The notes below the pieces were generated by a model. It was not told the DNA's origin. It searched no databases and saw nothing but the letters and a program-made list of their open reading frames with translations. The position numbers and the translations under genes were made by a program. From assembly GCA_015680685.1 (NCBI GenBank), contig MNCI01002986.1, forward strand, positions 168,440 through 232,439: a stretch of DNA of 64,000 nt, given 5' to 3'. This document shows positions 35,236 to 47,573 of this stretch, one piece after another (the first letter of the stretch is position 1; each line of letters opens with the position of its first letter). Source of the DNA: Gnetum montanum (lineage: Eukaryota; Streptophyta; Gnetopsida; Gnetales; Gnetaceae).

Positions 35236-36299
35236 TTTAGAACAACACACATCATCCATGTTCTTGGTCTATGATCATAACCATACTAGACTAGTTTCAA
35301 TATTTCAAGTTAACAAACTTATCTTCTATCTAAGCTTAATATGTTTTGTAAATCTCAAGACATTGTGGTTTACTATTGGGCTAATTGTATAAGTAATACC
35401 TCATAGTTTATACTTGTCATGTATCATACTCACAAGTATAGTTATTGCTCTATGTAGATGCATCCATTGTGTTCTTATGGTCTTCAATATGGCCTACTAC
35501 TCATCATATAATTATAATCATGTATCTATCAATTATTTATCATACACAACTTATTGTTCACTATCATTAATATTATGTTTCCTCAATGAATTTATTTGCT
35601 TGTTACTTGTAGATCTCAAATTCCAACAATGACATGCTAATAAGATTTATCCTCTACAAATTAGAAAGAAACAAAGAAATCTATTTAACATTTTAAATAA
35701 ATCAATGTAAATCAACATTAAATTAATTGATTATGCAGATACAATAGTATCTAATCAAGTTAACTTTGCAAGTTTACATCTCATTATGGTTGCAATTTAT
35801 GAATTTGTGCTGCCAAATTATCAATAAATATATACAAAAATAACATACGTGTGTAGGTATTCCAAAGTTAAATATATTGTTATCAATGATGTTCTATTCC
35901 AATTTAGCAAGTTTTTGGAAACAAGAAACTATAATTATTTTTCTTCATTTTACAAGAAAAAATGCCTATTAACTAGAAAATGAGCATTAAATTCACACAT
36001 CGGTTCTTACCAATTCCCCTAATAAAAATTTTAAAGCTCATTAACTTTTTAAAATTAACTCTAACAAAGCTCTAATTATTTTTTTCATGAGTTTTCTTAA
36101 CTTCATCTATAATTTGTATTGAAAACTCCAGTGGTAGGCATGTCTCCTATATCTTTTTGTCTATTAGGCATCATCAATGGTATCTACCTGTAATAGTAAA
36201 TTGCAATTCTTTTTTGAATTTGACTTTATCACCAAACATCATTATATTTTGCTTACAATGATAAGCTCTATTGCTCTATGGTTAATCCTGTTGTTGAGC
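35236..36299. other. AT-rich stretch, nothing recognised
   Basis: No coding frame with protein-like composition, RNA gene or repeat boundary was found. Confidence 0.45.
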
Positions 36300-39200
36300 A
36301 TTTTTTTGGTGTGTGAACTATGGAGGAGTGTCAAACCTCAAAAATTAAGTATATTAAAAGTAAAAAAAAAAAATCAAAGTACAAAAGAGAGGCTAGAGAG
36401 AAAGGAGAAACATCGAAACAAGAAAGAAGAAAGACCAAACAAAATTGGGGAGGCCTCAATGTGTATACATCCTTAAAACCAAACCTGAAAACCTCTCCAC
36501 GGGGGAAAGAAAGGATCAAATAAGGACCTTGTTAAAAAGCAATAGAAGAGAAAATAAAGGAGAGAAAAATTCAAGTACTTAACTAAAGCATCAACAGTTG
36601 AATAATGTCTCCTTGAATCAACAAAGGAAGAACATTAGCAGGAGAATCTCTCTAAAAGACCACATTACATCAAAACTTCTAGATGACATGAAGTATAAGA
36701 GGATGAAAGAAACATCAAGTATGAAGCAGAGATCCTTGAAGTTGAGGAGCATCACCAAATAAAGCTTCAACTAGTCTAGGCTAAAAACCTTGTAAATACC
36801 TGCTACACCAAGTCCAAGAGATATGAGCAAGGGGACAAGTAAAAAAATAATGGGTAAACGTGTCTTCCCTATTACAGATAGAACATCTGGGATCAAGAAT
36901 ACCCAAATGAGAGCATCAAATACCAATAGGTAACCCTTGGTGAATCAAATACCACATGAAATGTCTAATCTTTGAAGGAGTAGGAGCAGTTCAAATCTTC
37001 TAAATACGTTGTTTCCAAACTTGCACATTAAAATTAACCTTTCAAAGATGGTTGAATCTTGGCCAGATATTAGTATTAAGACTAATAAGAGTAAACACAA
37101 TCTTAGATTGATAAGAAAAAAACCTAATCATCATTAATCCAAGAAAAATCAAGAAAATCATTATGAGAATCTTGAATGGATACAGTTTTATTCAAGGTAT
37201 CCAAAATATCATAAAAAGATAGACTTTTGAGAAGCATTGATATCATAAAAACATTGACACTCAAACCAGTTGATCCAACGAGTATGTAAGTGAGAGATGA
37301 AAGGGAGGAGATGCCAAGCTTGCCCCAAGTACTACAAAGACAAGGATGCTTAATAGTCGAGGGTTCATTATTAATGGAAAGCCATTAAGGAGAAATATTA
37401 TCAAGCATGGAGGAAGAAATAGTAATATAAAGGTTAAATACTCACTGATAAAACTCCAAGACTCCAGGCCTTCCAAATGTGCTTGATGACAATGGAACTT
37501 GAAATAGTAATACCTTTAGGAAAAAGGATCCACTTTAAAAAATGAGTATTTTTCCAATAAATACTACCTGTAGGCTTTCCCATCTAAATGTGCTTAAGGA
37601 AAAGTAGCTTCCAAGGCTTAGAACTAGATAAGCATTTAGCCATCCACTTGGCACATAAAAATATACCATGCTTATAGTAATTTAAAAGTCCTAATACATC
37701 ATTCTCTTTGTGGGAGGTGCAAATTTTCCAAGAAACCTAACAAAATCCTTTCCTAGAATTGCTACTGTTCTAAATAAAATTTCTAACAAGTTGAGCAATG
37801 CGACGATAAGCAAAAGTACTAAGAGCCTACCATGCAGAATACCACACATGAGTAGCCTAGATGATATTCTTGCAAACAACTAACTTCCCAACCATAAAAA
37901 GCTTCTTCTCCTTTCACTTGACAAGTTTTTATTCAATTTTCTTCATTGTAACATCCCATAAAGTTTTTGAAGATCTAACAAAGGAAAAGGGGATTCCCAA
38001 CAACTTGAAAAAGTTATCCCTTTTTTAAAAAAATGTCAAGATTTAGACAAAGCCCAATCTTGAACCCCCTTATTGTAAAATACTGAAGATTCAAACCAAT
38101 TAATTTAAGAGCCAAAGAGCCTACAATATTCAATAAAAAAGAAAATCAACAATAGCTTTGTTGTTCTTAATCATTAAAAAGGATCATTTGCAAAAATGCA
38201 TATTCAGTAAGGAAGGAACATTATATTCAATGAATATGGATTGAAGCAATTTCTTTTCCTTGTCCTTATGAATAGCGTGACTTAAGAAATTAGCAGCAAG
38301 GATAAAGAGATAAGAAGCAAGAGGGCAACCTTGCCTAACTAAGTGCTCAAGCTTAAGAAAATTAGTAAAGGCAACATTAGTAGCCATAGGGGCATTAGCA
38401 TCTGCAAAGAGAGTCTCCACCATCCTAATAAGTTTTTTTAAAACCATATTTGTAAAGGTAGGCAATAATAAATTGCCATTCAATTTTATCATACACTTTA
38501 GCATAATCAAGCTTAAGAAAAGCTATGTTTTAATTAGAATCCTCAACCCATTGCATACCCTCCCAAGCTACAACAACATTATCCAAAAATATATTTTCCT
38601 TTGACAAAACCAGTTTGCACTAGGGTAATTAATTGAGGAATAATCAACTTTAATATTTTAGCAAGAAATTTGGCCAAAATTTTATAAACAAAAATCATGA
38701 GAGTAATAGGACATCAATTACCAATCAAAGATCAATAACCTTCATTAGTAATAAGACAGATGACTTCTCTATTAAGCTTGGGTCTAAGAGAACATTGATT
38801 AATGGCTTCAATGAAAACATAATAAAGGTTTGAACCAACAACATATCAATGATTTTTAAAGAATTCAATGGGAATGCCATCAAAACTAGGAGTTTTATCA
38901 TTTTCCAAGCTAAACACAACTGCCTTCATTCTAGAAAAAGAGATATCTTGAGTTAGAAGATGGTTGTGACTACCATGGACAATATTACGTAAATGATTAG
39001 AATTCATGAAAAGGTCCTTTTGATCAAATCCATCTAAGATAAAGATACATTGAGATTGTCTTTCAAAAAAGAAAAAACAACTAAGATGACCATCCACCTC
39101 CATGAAGTCAATAGTAGGTAAAGTATCTCTACCTTTTAAGAATTTGAAAAACTCTTTATAGGGCTCTCCCTCAACTTTCAACTAGTTGAGATGACTCTTA

Positions 39201-40302
39201 ATTAGAGCATTTTTAGCATTATACATATTTCATTTTTTTTTTGACTAAGCAAACATAAGCTTATCATTATTGTAGAGTAATATTAAAGAGATCATGTTGT
39301 ATTGCAGAGTTAATTTGTTGAAGTTTATTACAAATATTTTCCTTAGTTTCCCTGTCTCTTAGCATATTACTTATCCAAACAACAAGTAAGATTATGAACA
39401 CAAAAAGTGGCATGCAACCACCAATCAATCCAACTTGATTTTCGAAGTGGCCTCCTTCAACATTCCAAAGACATATCAAAATACCTTTACTAGAAGGAGT
39501 AAGAAATAAAGAGGCATTTATACGAAAAAGCTCACGATGTTGAACTGGAGATTTTGTATGAAATTCTAAATTACAAAAAATTGGGAAATGATTTGAAAGG
39601 GTAACATCTTGGTAGACAAGAACATGACCATCATAGAACCATGAAGAATAATCAAAAAAATAAAATTGATTAAGTCTCTCAAAACTCCAATTGGTATCTA
39701 CCTAGAGGTTAGACCAAGTAAGCCAATCATCATGACAAACATTAGAACCTACAACATTAGAGAGACAAAAGTGTTCCTTAACATCACACCACATAGATAG
39801 CTCATGGCCTGTAAGTTGAGAAGAAGCTCCACAAACTTTATCATACGAATATTCAATCATATTAAAATCACCTCCAAAGAGCCAAGGAATGTTAGGCAAA
39901 CTCTAGAGAAGAAACTGCCAAACATCAATTCTTTTTGTAGAAGTAGTGGGAGCATAAATGTTGCAAATATTGAAAGGACTTGAAGCACCTTGAAGAATAG
40001 CCTAGACTACAAAGTTATGTCCAAGAGAATTTTTTTAGACCAAGACTTATTAATAATGGGAGTAGCACCACCTTGACCAGTAATGTGATTAGTAAATAAG
40101 ACTCTAGAGTCATGAATAATACTATTGCTTGCTATAATGATATCCAAATTTAAAATTTTAATTTCCTAAAATAAAGTCAAGAAGAAGAAGTTGAGTGCAA
40201 AGAAAAACATCAAAAACCCTTCTTTGAAGTCTATTGGTAAGACTATATCCCTCTGAACTTTTTCAAAAATTAAAGAGAGATTAGGTAATTCAACAAAGTA
40301 AC
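36300..40302 (-). pseudogene. LINE2 ORF2 remnant (endonuclease, RT, tail)
   Basis: Reading on the minus strand: endonuclease with NICNIYAPTTSTKRIDVW (about 39930-39980) and LFGGDFNMIE (about 39850-39880), then TWSNL. RT follows with FSLENDKTPSFDGIPIEFF (near 38870) and LVRQGCPLASYLFILAANFL (near 38300). The catalytic box is FAND, where YADD is expected (about 38180). A zinc-finger-like tail is weak between 37000 and 37900. Many stops make it a pseudogene. It is cut at 40302 by C1. The left end is uncertain; a short A7 run on the minus strand near 36307 might be a tail. Confidence 0.8.
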
Positions 40303-41162
40303 TGATGAGTGACGAGGTACCCTATGCCCAACCATATGAATCACAAGCATTCACACATGATCTAATCAAATTCTACATACCTTAAGTTCCTAAGTACACT
40401 AGTTTTAGAACGTGAAATCTAATTGTGACAATCGTTAACTTCTCAACTATACTTGTGGAGCTTAATTATATGGTTAAGTATAATTGAGGCACATGATTTT
40501 TATTATTTTATATTTTATTTGTTTACAATTAAAAACAAGTTGAAACTTAATGTATGAACCACTTTAACTAGTCTAATTACTAATTAATAACTCACTATCC
40601 TAACATAGGTATCTAGTCCCACTTTCTGTCCACATCTTGAACACGTATAACATTGTTGAGTTACCAAACGTTAAGCGTTGATGGGATTACCAAGCATCAT
40701 GCATATGCTCAAAGCGATTGTACTTATGTGCTTAATTAATTAATTTCTATTTAATCAAAGTAGCTTACTTTAGCTTAATTACTTGGGAGCATTAAAGGAA
40801 ATTGTATAAACCATTAAATACATGAATAAAATATTTAAGTTAGCCAAGGTGCTACAAGGTTTAATTAAAAAGCTCATCTTTATTGTCGCACACACTATCG
40901 TGCTCAGGTACAATAGTGTTTGAATAAAAATCCATACACTCAATGACTCCTATTGTGGGCACTTTGGAAAATATTTTAACTTTGGAAAAAATAAATTGTA
41001 AGAGCTTTGCTATGCTATGAAAAAAACTATTTGGAAATCGTGTGCCCAAGCGCTCTATTTATAAGTTGGCACATACTCAACGATATTGGATATCCAACTT
41101 CACTTCTTGAAACTTGATATTGCATACCCGATATCAAGGCTTAGGAAAAATATAATTCATCA
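40303..41162 (-). repeat. C1 3' LTR
   Basis: In element orientation it starts TGATGAATTATA and ends CTCATCA. It is preceded by AGTCATGGAGGTA, a polypurine-like tract also seen before the B LTRs. It matches 52353-53231. Confidence 0.88.
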
Positions 41163-42692
41163 TACCTCCATGACTAAATGAAAATTTGTCCTCGAGTAAA
41201 CAAAATGAGGAACAAGTTCCTTACAAAATATTGGAAAGGTATGGGATTATTGACTGACATGTAAACTAACTCAAATAGAGCAAATAGACTCTAAGTGCCC
41301 AAGTGTACAGATTTAAAGTCTTTTACAAAATTGGGTGTTGATGACAATAGAATTGAACACCTTGGACAAAACTAACATCCAACTCCTCTAGCAGCTAAAG
41401 AGCGAGAGAGAAGATCCAACAATCATGAATGATCCTTATCGCATGGTGTTGCTGCATCTTCCTTGGTGAAGATAGTCTCACTCCCAATCCACACTTTCCA
41501 TTACAATCACAACAAAATCATGAATTAGTATGTAATGTATAATATATAGCTTTTAAGTACCTTATCTCATTGATGGTTACAGTTGGCTAGGTTGTGATTA
41601 TGGTGGATTGATTCCTTTAATAGTGTTAGCGGGAAAACTAAAGAATAGGGTGAAATGGATAAGCGGTCCATTATGAAATTTGGAAAAGTCCAACATGATG
41701 AAATGCTTAAAGAGAGTTTAAGAATTCACAACAATAAGAAGAGGATCTCAATGAAAAATGTTGTGAAGATGCACAGAATTGAATGTCAATGGTTGAGCAC
41801 GCAAAAGGATTTGATTGTGAGGACGTCTAAGGATAAATAACTTAACTAACCCAACCAAAAGGTATGTAAGTGGGTCCTCCCCAAAGTAGACATAGGCCCT
41901 TTATTACCCTTGCATAACTTCAAATTAAGGAGTTCATGGATCCCATAGATGATTAATGGTTATAGAAAGTTAAGTACAAAAACCCAAAAGAAACTACCTA
42001 AGAATTTCAACACATCAAACCAAGACATCAAATAAGAACATGAAATCAGTAGTGAGGTGAGACATAGAGAGCATAGATGGTTGAGAGAGAGAGTGGAATC
42101 GAGTTCCTGAATAAGGTTACATGAAGTCCCTTGTAAGGTTTGTGGTTAAATAACCTGATAAAATCCATCCATAGTCCAAACCAAAACCAACCACGTTCAA
42201 TAACTTCGCATTGCCATTCTAAGACTAATCCATCCCCTTGAAGCACAAGAGTGCTCTCACAGAACAACGATCATTCTATATTGAAGAAGAAAAGAGAAGT
42301 AGAAAGTGAAAAAAGGGCCTTAGTTAGAGGGGACCTTTAGGCATGGGTAACATGTCTTTTTAGTCCCATAACTAGTGCTTGTAGCCAATTTGTCTAAGGA
42401 CCCTCATGAGCATCTTGGAGAACATCCAGTTGATTAGCATAAGGGACACACCAACAAACTAGGCCATCGACACACACATTGTAGAGGTGTCTATTGATCT
42501 CCATAAAGTGTTTCAACTGGTGAAGAAACTGTTGTTTCTTTCAGTGGTCCAACCCTTATGACATTTCTTGAGTGAGAAGATAGGTGATAATGCCATCATA
42601 CCATTTAGACTCTATGGGCAATTATTTAGTTATAGCCCAAGCAAAGAGGAGTTCATTAGGAAATAGATCAGATAGTGGGCTTTCCTCCTCTT
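41163..42692 (-). other. C1 3' internal region and integrase N-terminal piece
   Basis: On the minus strand, 42692 to about 42360 reads LFPNELLFAWAITK, then ITYLLTQEMS and VLQDAHEGP, the stretch between RNase H and the integrase zinc finger. Directly after it comes sequence matching the B-family 3' region (CCTCTAACTAAGGCCCTTTT near 42320; GGGGAGGACCCAC near 41880). The integrase catalytic core is therefore missing. A short plus-strand open frame (41655-41840) has no recognised relative. Confidence 0.65.
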
Positions 42693-43242
42693 TGTCACAT
42701 CCTCATTCCCAAATGATGTTGCTGCCTAATGAAGATGGTGTCTTATCATAACAAGTATTATTGTTATCTTAACAAGACCTGAAAGGATGCATTGTAATAA
42801 TGGATGTGTCTCTTAAGGTAACCATTGGGGGTTTGACCTAAAGCATTTATACCCAAGGTTAAAGGTCGTACAAGCATGGAGTGGTGGAGCCGATATAGGC
42901 AAGTCATGGAAAGTCAAGTGAAGCGGGATAGGAAGTGGATTGGCCATCCCTTCTAGCTAGGTGATAAGCTTAATCATGGTGGCAGTGTTGGATTTCCTTT
43001 AAGGGATAGATGCCAAAGCAAGAAAATCCTTAGAAACACTCTCAGAGCACGATCTAGATATGTTGTTCAATATCAATAAAGCATTCTTTTCTTTCTCTTT
43101 CAACATTTTTCCTATTATTTCCTTTATACATAATGTCGAATATCACTTATATTTTTCATTTGATATATTTTCTTTATGCGCATAATGTTTAATATATCGT
43201 ATATTTGATGTTTTCCATGACATCCAGGGATGGAACGTTATA
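42693..43242 (+). repeat. Solo LTR of family D, copy 2, inside C1
   Basis: It starts TGTCACATCCTCATTCCC and ends GGAACGTTATA, and is similar throughout to 33015-33572. CTCTT (42688-42692) and GTCTT (43243-43247) are a probable target duplication with one change. C1 coding sequence lies on both sides. Confidence 0.82.
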
Positions 43243-43430
43243 GTCTTTGTTATCCCATTGTAACTAAGACAAGTGATCAGCAATCACATTCTTAGTTCCC
43301 TTCCGATCTACCATCTTAAGATTGAATTCATGTAAGATCACTAGCCACTATATGACATGAGGGCTCACCATTGGCTTGTTCATGAGGAAGCAAATGGCAT
43401 TGTGGTCCATGTGCACAAATACTTTGTATC
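43243..43430 (-). pseudogene. C1 RNase H fragment
   Basis: Minus-strand frame: KVFVHMDHNAICFLMNKP, then LHEFNLKMVDRKGTKNVIADHLS, a typical Ty3/gypsy RNase H end (DH-A, NVVADFLSR pattern), with one stop near 43370. B3 is inserted immediately upstream (in C1 orientation), separating it from the RT at 47574. Confidence 0.88.
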
Positions 43431-43737
43431 TGATGAGTGGCAAGGTATCCCTACACTCAACCATACGATTACGAGTGTTTTCACGCGTGATCTGGTTGAA
43501 CTCCGTAGACTAAGTGCCTACACGCCTCATGGAACACTTAAGGTTAATCGTTCATTGTCTTCCTAGACTTACTTGTATTTGTCACAGTTGTATGGTTAAG
43601 TAAGTCTAGGGTCTGTGATTTTTATATCTTTTTTGGTTTATCTCCTATGCTAATGAGGTGAAGGGTGAAGATACTAATTAACTAACTTTAATTAACTAAC
43701 TATGTCTTAATTAACCTAGCATTAGTATCCGAAGGTG
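43431..43737 (-). repeat. B3 3' LTR, truncated
   Basis: Only the last roughly 300 bases of the LTR remain, ending (element orientation) CTTGCCACTCATCA. The break joins directly to internal sequence at about 43745. Confidence 0.85.
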
Positions 43738-44339
43738 TATGGGTTAGGAGAAAATCAAAAAAATTTGTTTATGCGTGAGAATCACACCATGCAAAGACTT
43801 TGTTATTTTTATTTGTCCAGCTTCCCAATAATTAAGTAACGTTGAAACAGTAAGAAAACTCAAGAAGAAAAACATCCAAGCACCCAAGAGAATGGCCAAC
43901 ACAAATGCATCAAGTTCCCTTGAAGTCGCACCCTTTTTAATCTGTGAGTTCTTCCTTAGTTTGAGAAATGCCAAGTCACCAATTCGTTGATAGTTCTTAT
44001 TAGAAAGGAACTATACATTTCCAAGCCGAGAACGACCATAGAAATTTATAGATGTATGAATGAAGTGAACTCATTGCCTGCTATATCAAAAGAACCATAC
44101 CTTAGTATCAACATCATAACTTAAAGGTAAAAACCAAACATTAGCCACCAATAGAAAAACAGTGCATACCATCATTAAGAACACTTATTGAGTGAAAAAC
44201 TTACAAGATGGATAACACACATAAGAAATGGAAAAGTATGAACGATGTTGTAAAAAAAATAAGAAAAGTTAAAGAAATTTGTAAAACAAAAATGTGTGAA
44301 ACAAAAACTTATAAGAATTAAGGGCCTTAAATGATTAGC

Positions 44340-46626
44340 ATAGGTGGCCATCTCCCCCATGACTAAATTGAAAGGGAGAGATCCAAAATAATGAGCACCT
44401 ATTTGAAGGTTTTAGAAGTGTCCAACTTCTCCCGATTGATGTTTTCAGGTTAAGGGATGGAAGTCGGCGATGCTCATGCTCCAATGTATCTATGCCTTCG
44501 TTGTGGGCATGAGTTGTTTCCCCAGTTTGTTCCATGCATGTTGGTGGGCTACTTTCTTAATCAGCTGTCAACCACTAGGTGTTCTGTTGTTGTGTGGTTG
44601 CTACATACAGACACCTTTGTATCTGAGTTTCTTGGGCACACCAGTTGCATGCAAGAGATGCTGAGCATTCCTCCATGTCATCACCCTCAGAGTCACTGTA
44701 TGTGATGCATGGAACTTTCTTCTTCGTGATCTTTCCATAAATGTTTACCTTAGATATTTCTAAGAAAAGATCGCAGATTCCCAAGCATGTGTCTATTGTA
44801 CTTAGCCATGCATTTCCCATTATAATTGGGAAGTCCCCTTTGTTGCTATTGACTTCTATCACCAGGAAATCAGCTGGGTATGACCAACCACACATAGTGG
44901 TAACGATGTCCTCCACCAATCCCAAGGGAATGGTGATGTACTGGTCAGCCAGCTCTAGTTGAATATTGCTCTTCTTAAATGGAGGCAGGTTCCAGGCTTG
45001 ATACATTTCTCATGAGATTAAGTTGACTCCGAAACCTGAGTCAAGAAGAGCCTTATGAGGTTCATTCCCAGCGACTTGGAGGTAGATTAAGGGACTTCCA
45101 GGGTCAGAGAGTTTCCTAGGAAGATGGCCTACCTTGATCCAGTCGGTAATGGTATGTATTAATATAATCGTGTGCATTAAGCTCTATTGTTGGTTTGAAG
45201 GAAGCTCTGAAGCCTTAATTGTTAGAGGAGCATACACAGACTCAACCACTTATGGTTGTAAGAGATTGTTTGGGCTTTTGGTTCTGAAGAGAGGTCTTAT
45301 CTTCTTTTGGTTGTTAGGACTAGCAGCGGGTTGAAGGTTTACAGCTCTCATAGCATTACGTTGCTGTGGTTGAGAGGGGAGTTCCCCTTGCATTGTTGGA
45401 GTGGGTGGTAGTGGAACTACCGGCGTAAGAGTGGCAGATGGATTCAGAGGATGGTATGTATGTGGTGCATCTCCCGAAAGAGACGGAGTCCTAAAATACT
45501 CCTGAACTTGGTAGTGACATTGTGGAGTTGCGTGATCCATAGATTCACTTGGAGAAACTGGTTGCTGCACGTAGTAGCCATATGGGTCTGGTTGCCGGTA
45601 AGGGTGAAGGGTGATTTTTATATGTGATTGTATCCCCCCTCAAATCGTGTATTCAGTCTCTTGATCCGACTGTCTTTTTGATGCCTTGTAGATATTCTAA
45701 CTACCTCTGTAATATCTAACATACTTCGGGTGACAAGTAGGGGTTCGTCATGATCATCTCTCTTATGACATCTATGATGCCTACGTGGTTCCCTACTTTC
45801 CCTTCTTTCATGCCTTGACTCTCTTGAATGCCCTCATCCTTGCTCTCGACTCTTTCGTCGAAGTCTCTCATTTTGCTTACCCTTATCCTCACCGTTATGC
45901 TCTTTGTGACTGCGCCCTAATGTGGAAAGAGAGGGTGAATGATGTGATGAAGGGGAAGAAGAAGGAGAACCATCGCCATGATGATGTTTCTTACCTTCTC
46001 TTCGGTGGCTACTACCTCGATTGTGATGACGATCTAAATGCCCGTCGTTGTCATGTGTTTTTGTTCCCTCAGTGAACACTTGGTGTTCATGGGGATCAGA
46101 ACCAGGGTTGTGTATTGTGGAGCATAGGTTCTGATACCCCACCTCCTCACTATTGTTAGGAGGGGGAACATCATTTGATAGAGAACCATTTATAACTGGT
46201 TCACCATCTCCAATTTTTCTTAGGACATGCGGGACCCCTTTGCCCTTCAAAAATGTATGGTGGCTCTCCTGCCTTGAGTCCCTTAGACATTGCACTACTA
46301 TGGGATGGTAATCCCTCATTTCATAATCTTCTGCAACGTATTCAGCGTATAATTCCATCATCCCTATCTTCTGCAAAAGCACGAAGAAGCATATTAGGGA
46401 CTACCCGATCTAGAGGTAACACTATGTTACCTTGCAAATCTCTCCAACGCAGTTGTTCATCCTGATGGAGGATAAAAGTAAAATCGAGTATATACTCATT
46501 GTGATGAGTATATACCACTTGATACTGTTGAGGAACTGGCGGTTCTCGGTTATGCATGTTAGACTGCTGATTGTTTCTTGTATGATCCCTAGGTGATGAA
46601 GTGCTCTTATGAGAAGAAAAAGACAT
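44340..46626 (-). pseudogene. B3 gag-protease, internally deleted
   Basis: The frame starts MSFSSHKSTSSPRDHTRN (46626) and continues through the conserved block VVYTHHNEYILDFTFILHQDE. A long piece at 46382-45834 follows (His/Ser-rich, DGSPSSSPSSHHSPS). A deletion at 45600-45660 removes the Retrotrans_gag core and zinc knuckle. The Pro/Gln-rich linker (45570-45250) and the protease follow. The protease keeps LLDSGFGVNLIS (near 45040) and IIMGNAWLSTIDT. The frame ends near 44340 (GEMATYANHL) with no pol. Confidence 0.85.
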
Positions 46627-46752
46627 TGTGTCTTATTCGGTGTGCTAATTAACCATTATATAATTTTCTTCTGATTAACCCTAAGGGTTTGTTTAAGCTT
46701 CCCAACAATTTGGATGATTTCCTATGTTCTACTTAGCGCACAAACAACTTAG

Positions 46753-46770
46753 TCCCTGGCAACGGTGCCA
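46753..46770 (-). other. B3 primer binding site, tRNA-Asp type
   Basis: Minus strand TGGCACCGTTGCCAGGGA, one base inside the LTR. It matches the tRNA-Asp complement TGGCGCCGTTGCCGGGGA at 16 of 18 positions, the best-preserved site in the window. Confidence 0.92.
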
Positions 46771-46771
46771 A

Positions 46772-47573
46772 TGATGAGTGGCGAGGTACCCCTACACTCA
46801 ACCATATGAATACGAGCATTTTCACGTGCGATCCGGCCGAACTCCATAGACTAAGTGCCTACATGCATCATGGAACAATTAAGGTTAATCGTTCGTTGTC
46901 TTCCTAGACTTACTTGTATTTGTCACAGTTGTATGGTTAAGTAAGTTTGAGGTATGTGATTTTTATATCTTTTCTGGTTTATCTCCTATGCTAATGAGGT
47001 GAAGGGTGAAGAGACTAATTAACTAACTTTAACTAACTAACTAAGCCTTAATTAACCTAGCATCAGTATTCATTCCCACTTACCATTTACACCCTGAACC
47101 AATGCAACCTTTGGGCTCACCAAACACTATTCGTTGATGGGATTACCAAGCGTAACACACGTGCTCGAAGCGATCGTACTGAATGCACTTAACTATGAGA
47201 GAAGGGTTGAGAGAGATTTAATTAACTAATAAAGCATTTAAATAATAAACAATAAATAACAGTAATTAAAATCCTAATTAGCTTAGTCCATGCACTGCAA
47301 GGTTTATCCAAGAAGTTCGTCTTTATTTTCATACACAAACTTGTGTTCAGGTACAATATTTGCTCGAATAAAGATCCGTTCACTTTGGAGCTCCTACTAT
47401 GGGCACATGGAAATTATTCTATCTCTGGAGCGGTAAAATTGCTAGAGTTTTGCTACGGTTTAGGCCTAAACTGAGAAACAAGGGAGAGCTGCCTCTTATT
47501 TATAGATTTGACGACACACTGCAATATCGCGTACGCGATATCGTAGGGGAAGATGCGATATTGCGTCCCATCA
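46772..47573 (-). repeat. B3 5' LTR
   Basis: In element orientation it runs from TGATGGGACGCAATATCGC to CGCCACTCATCA (802 bp), with TATAAATA near 47500 preceded by CGCGATATTG and GCGATATCG words. Confidence 0.9.

Larger units (their letters stand above)
43431..47573 (-). mobile_element. LTR retrotransposon B3, gag-protease only, inside C1
   Basis: It is flanked by GTATC (43426-43430) and GTATT (47574-47578), a target duplication with one change. In element orientation: 5' LTR 47573-46772, primer site, gag-protease pieces, 3' region, and a 3' LTR reduced to 43431-43737. About 1.1 kb of gag is deleted at 45600-45660. A further deletion near 43745 removed most of the 3' region and the left part of the 3' LTR. 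It inserted into the RNase H part of C1. Confidence 0.9.
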
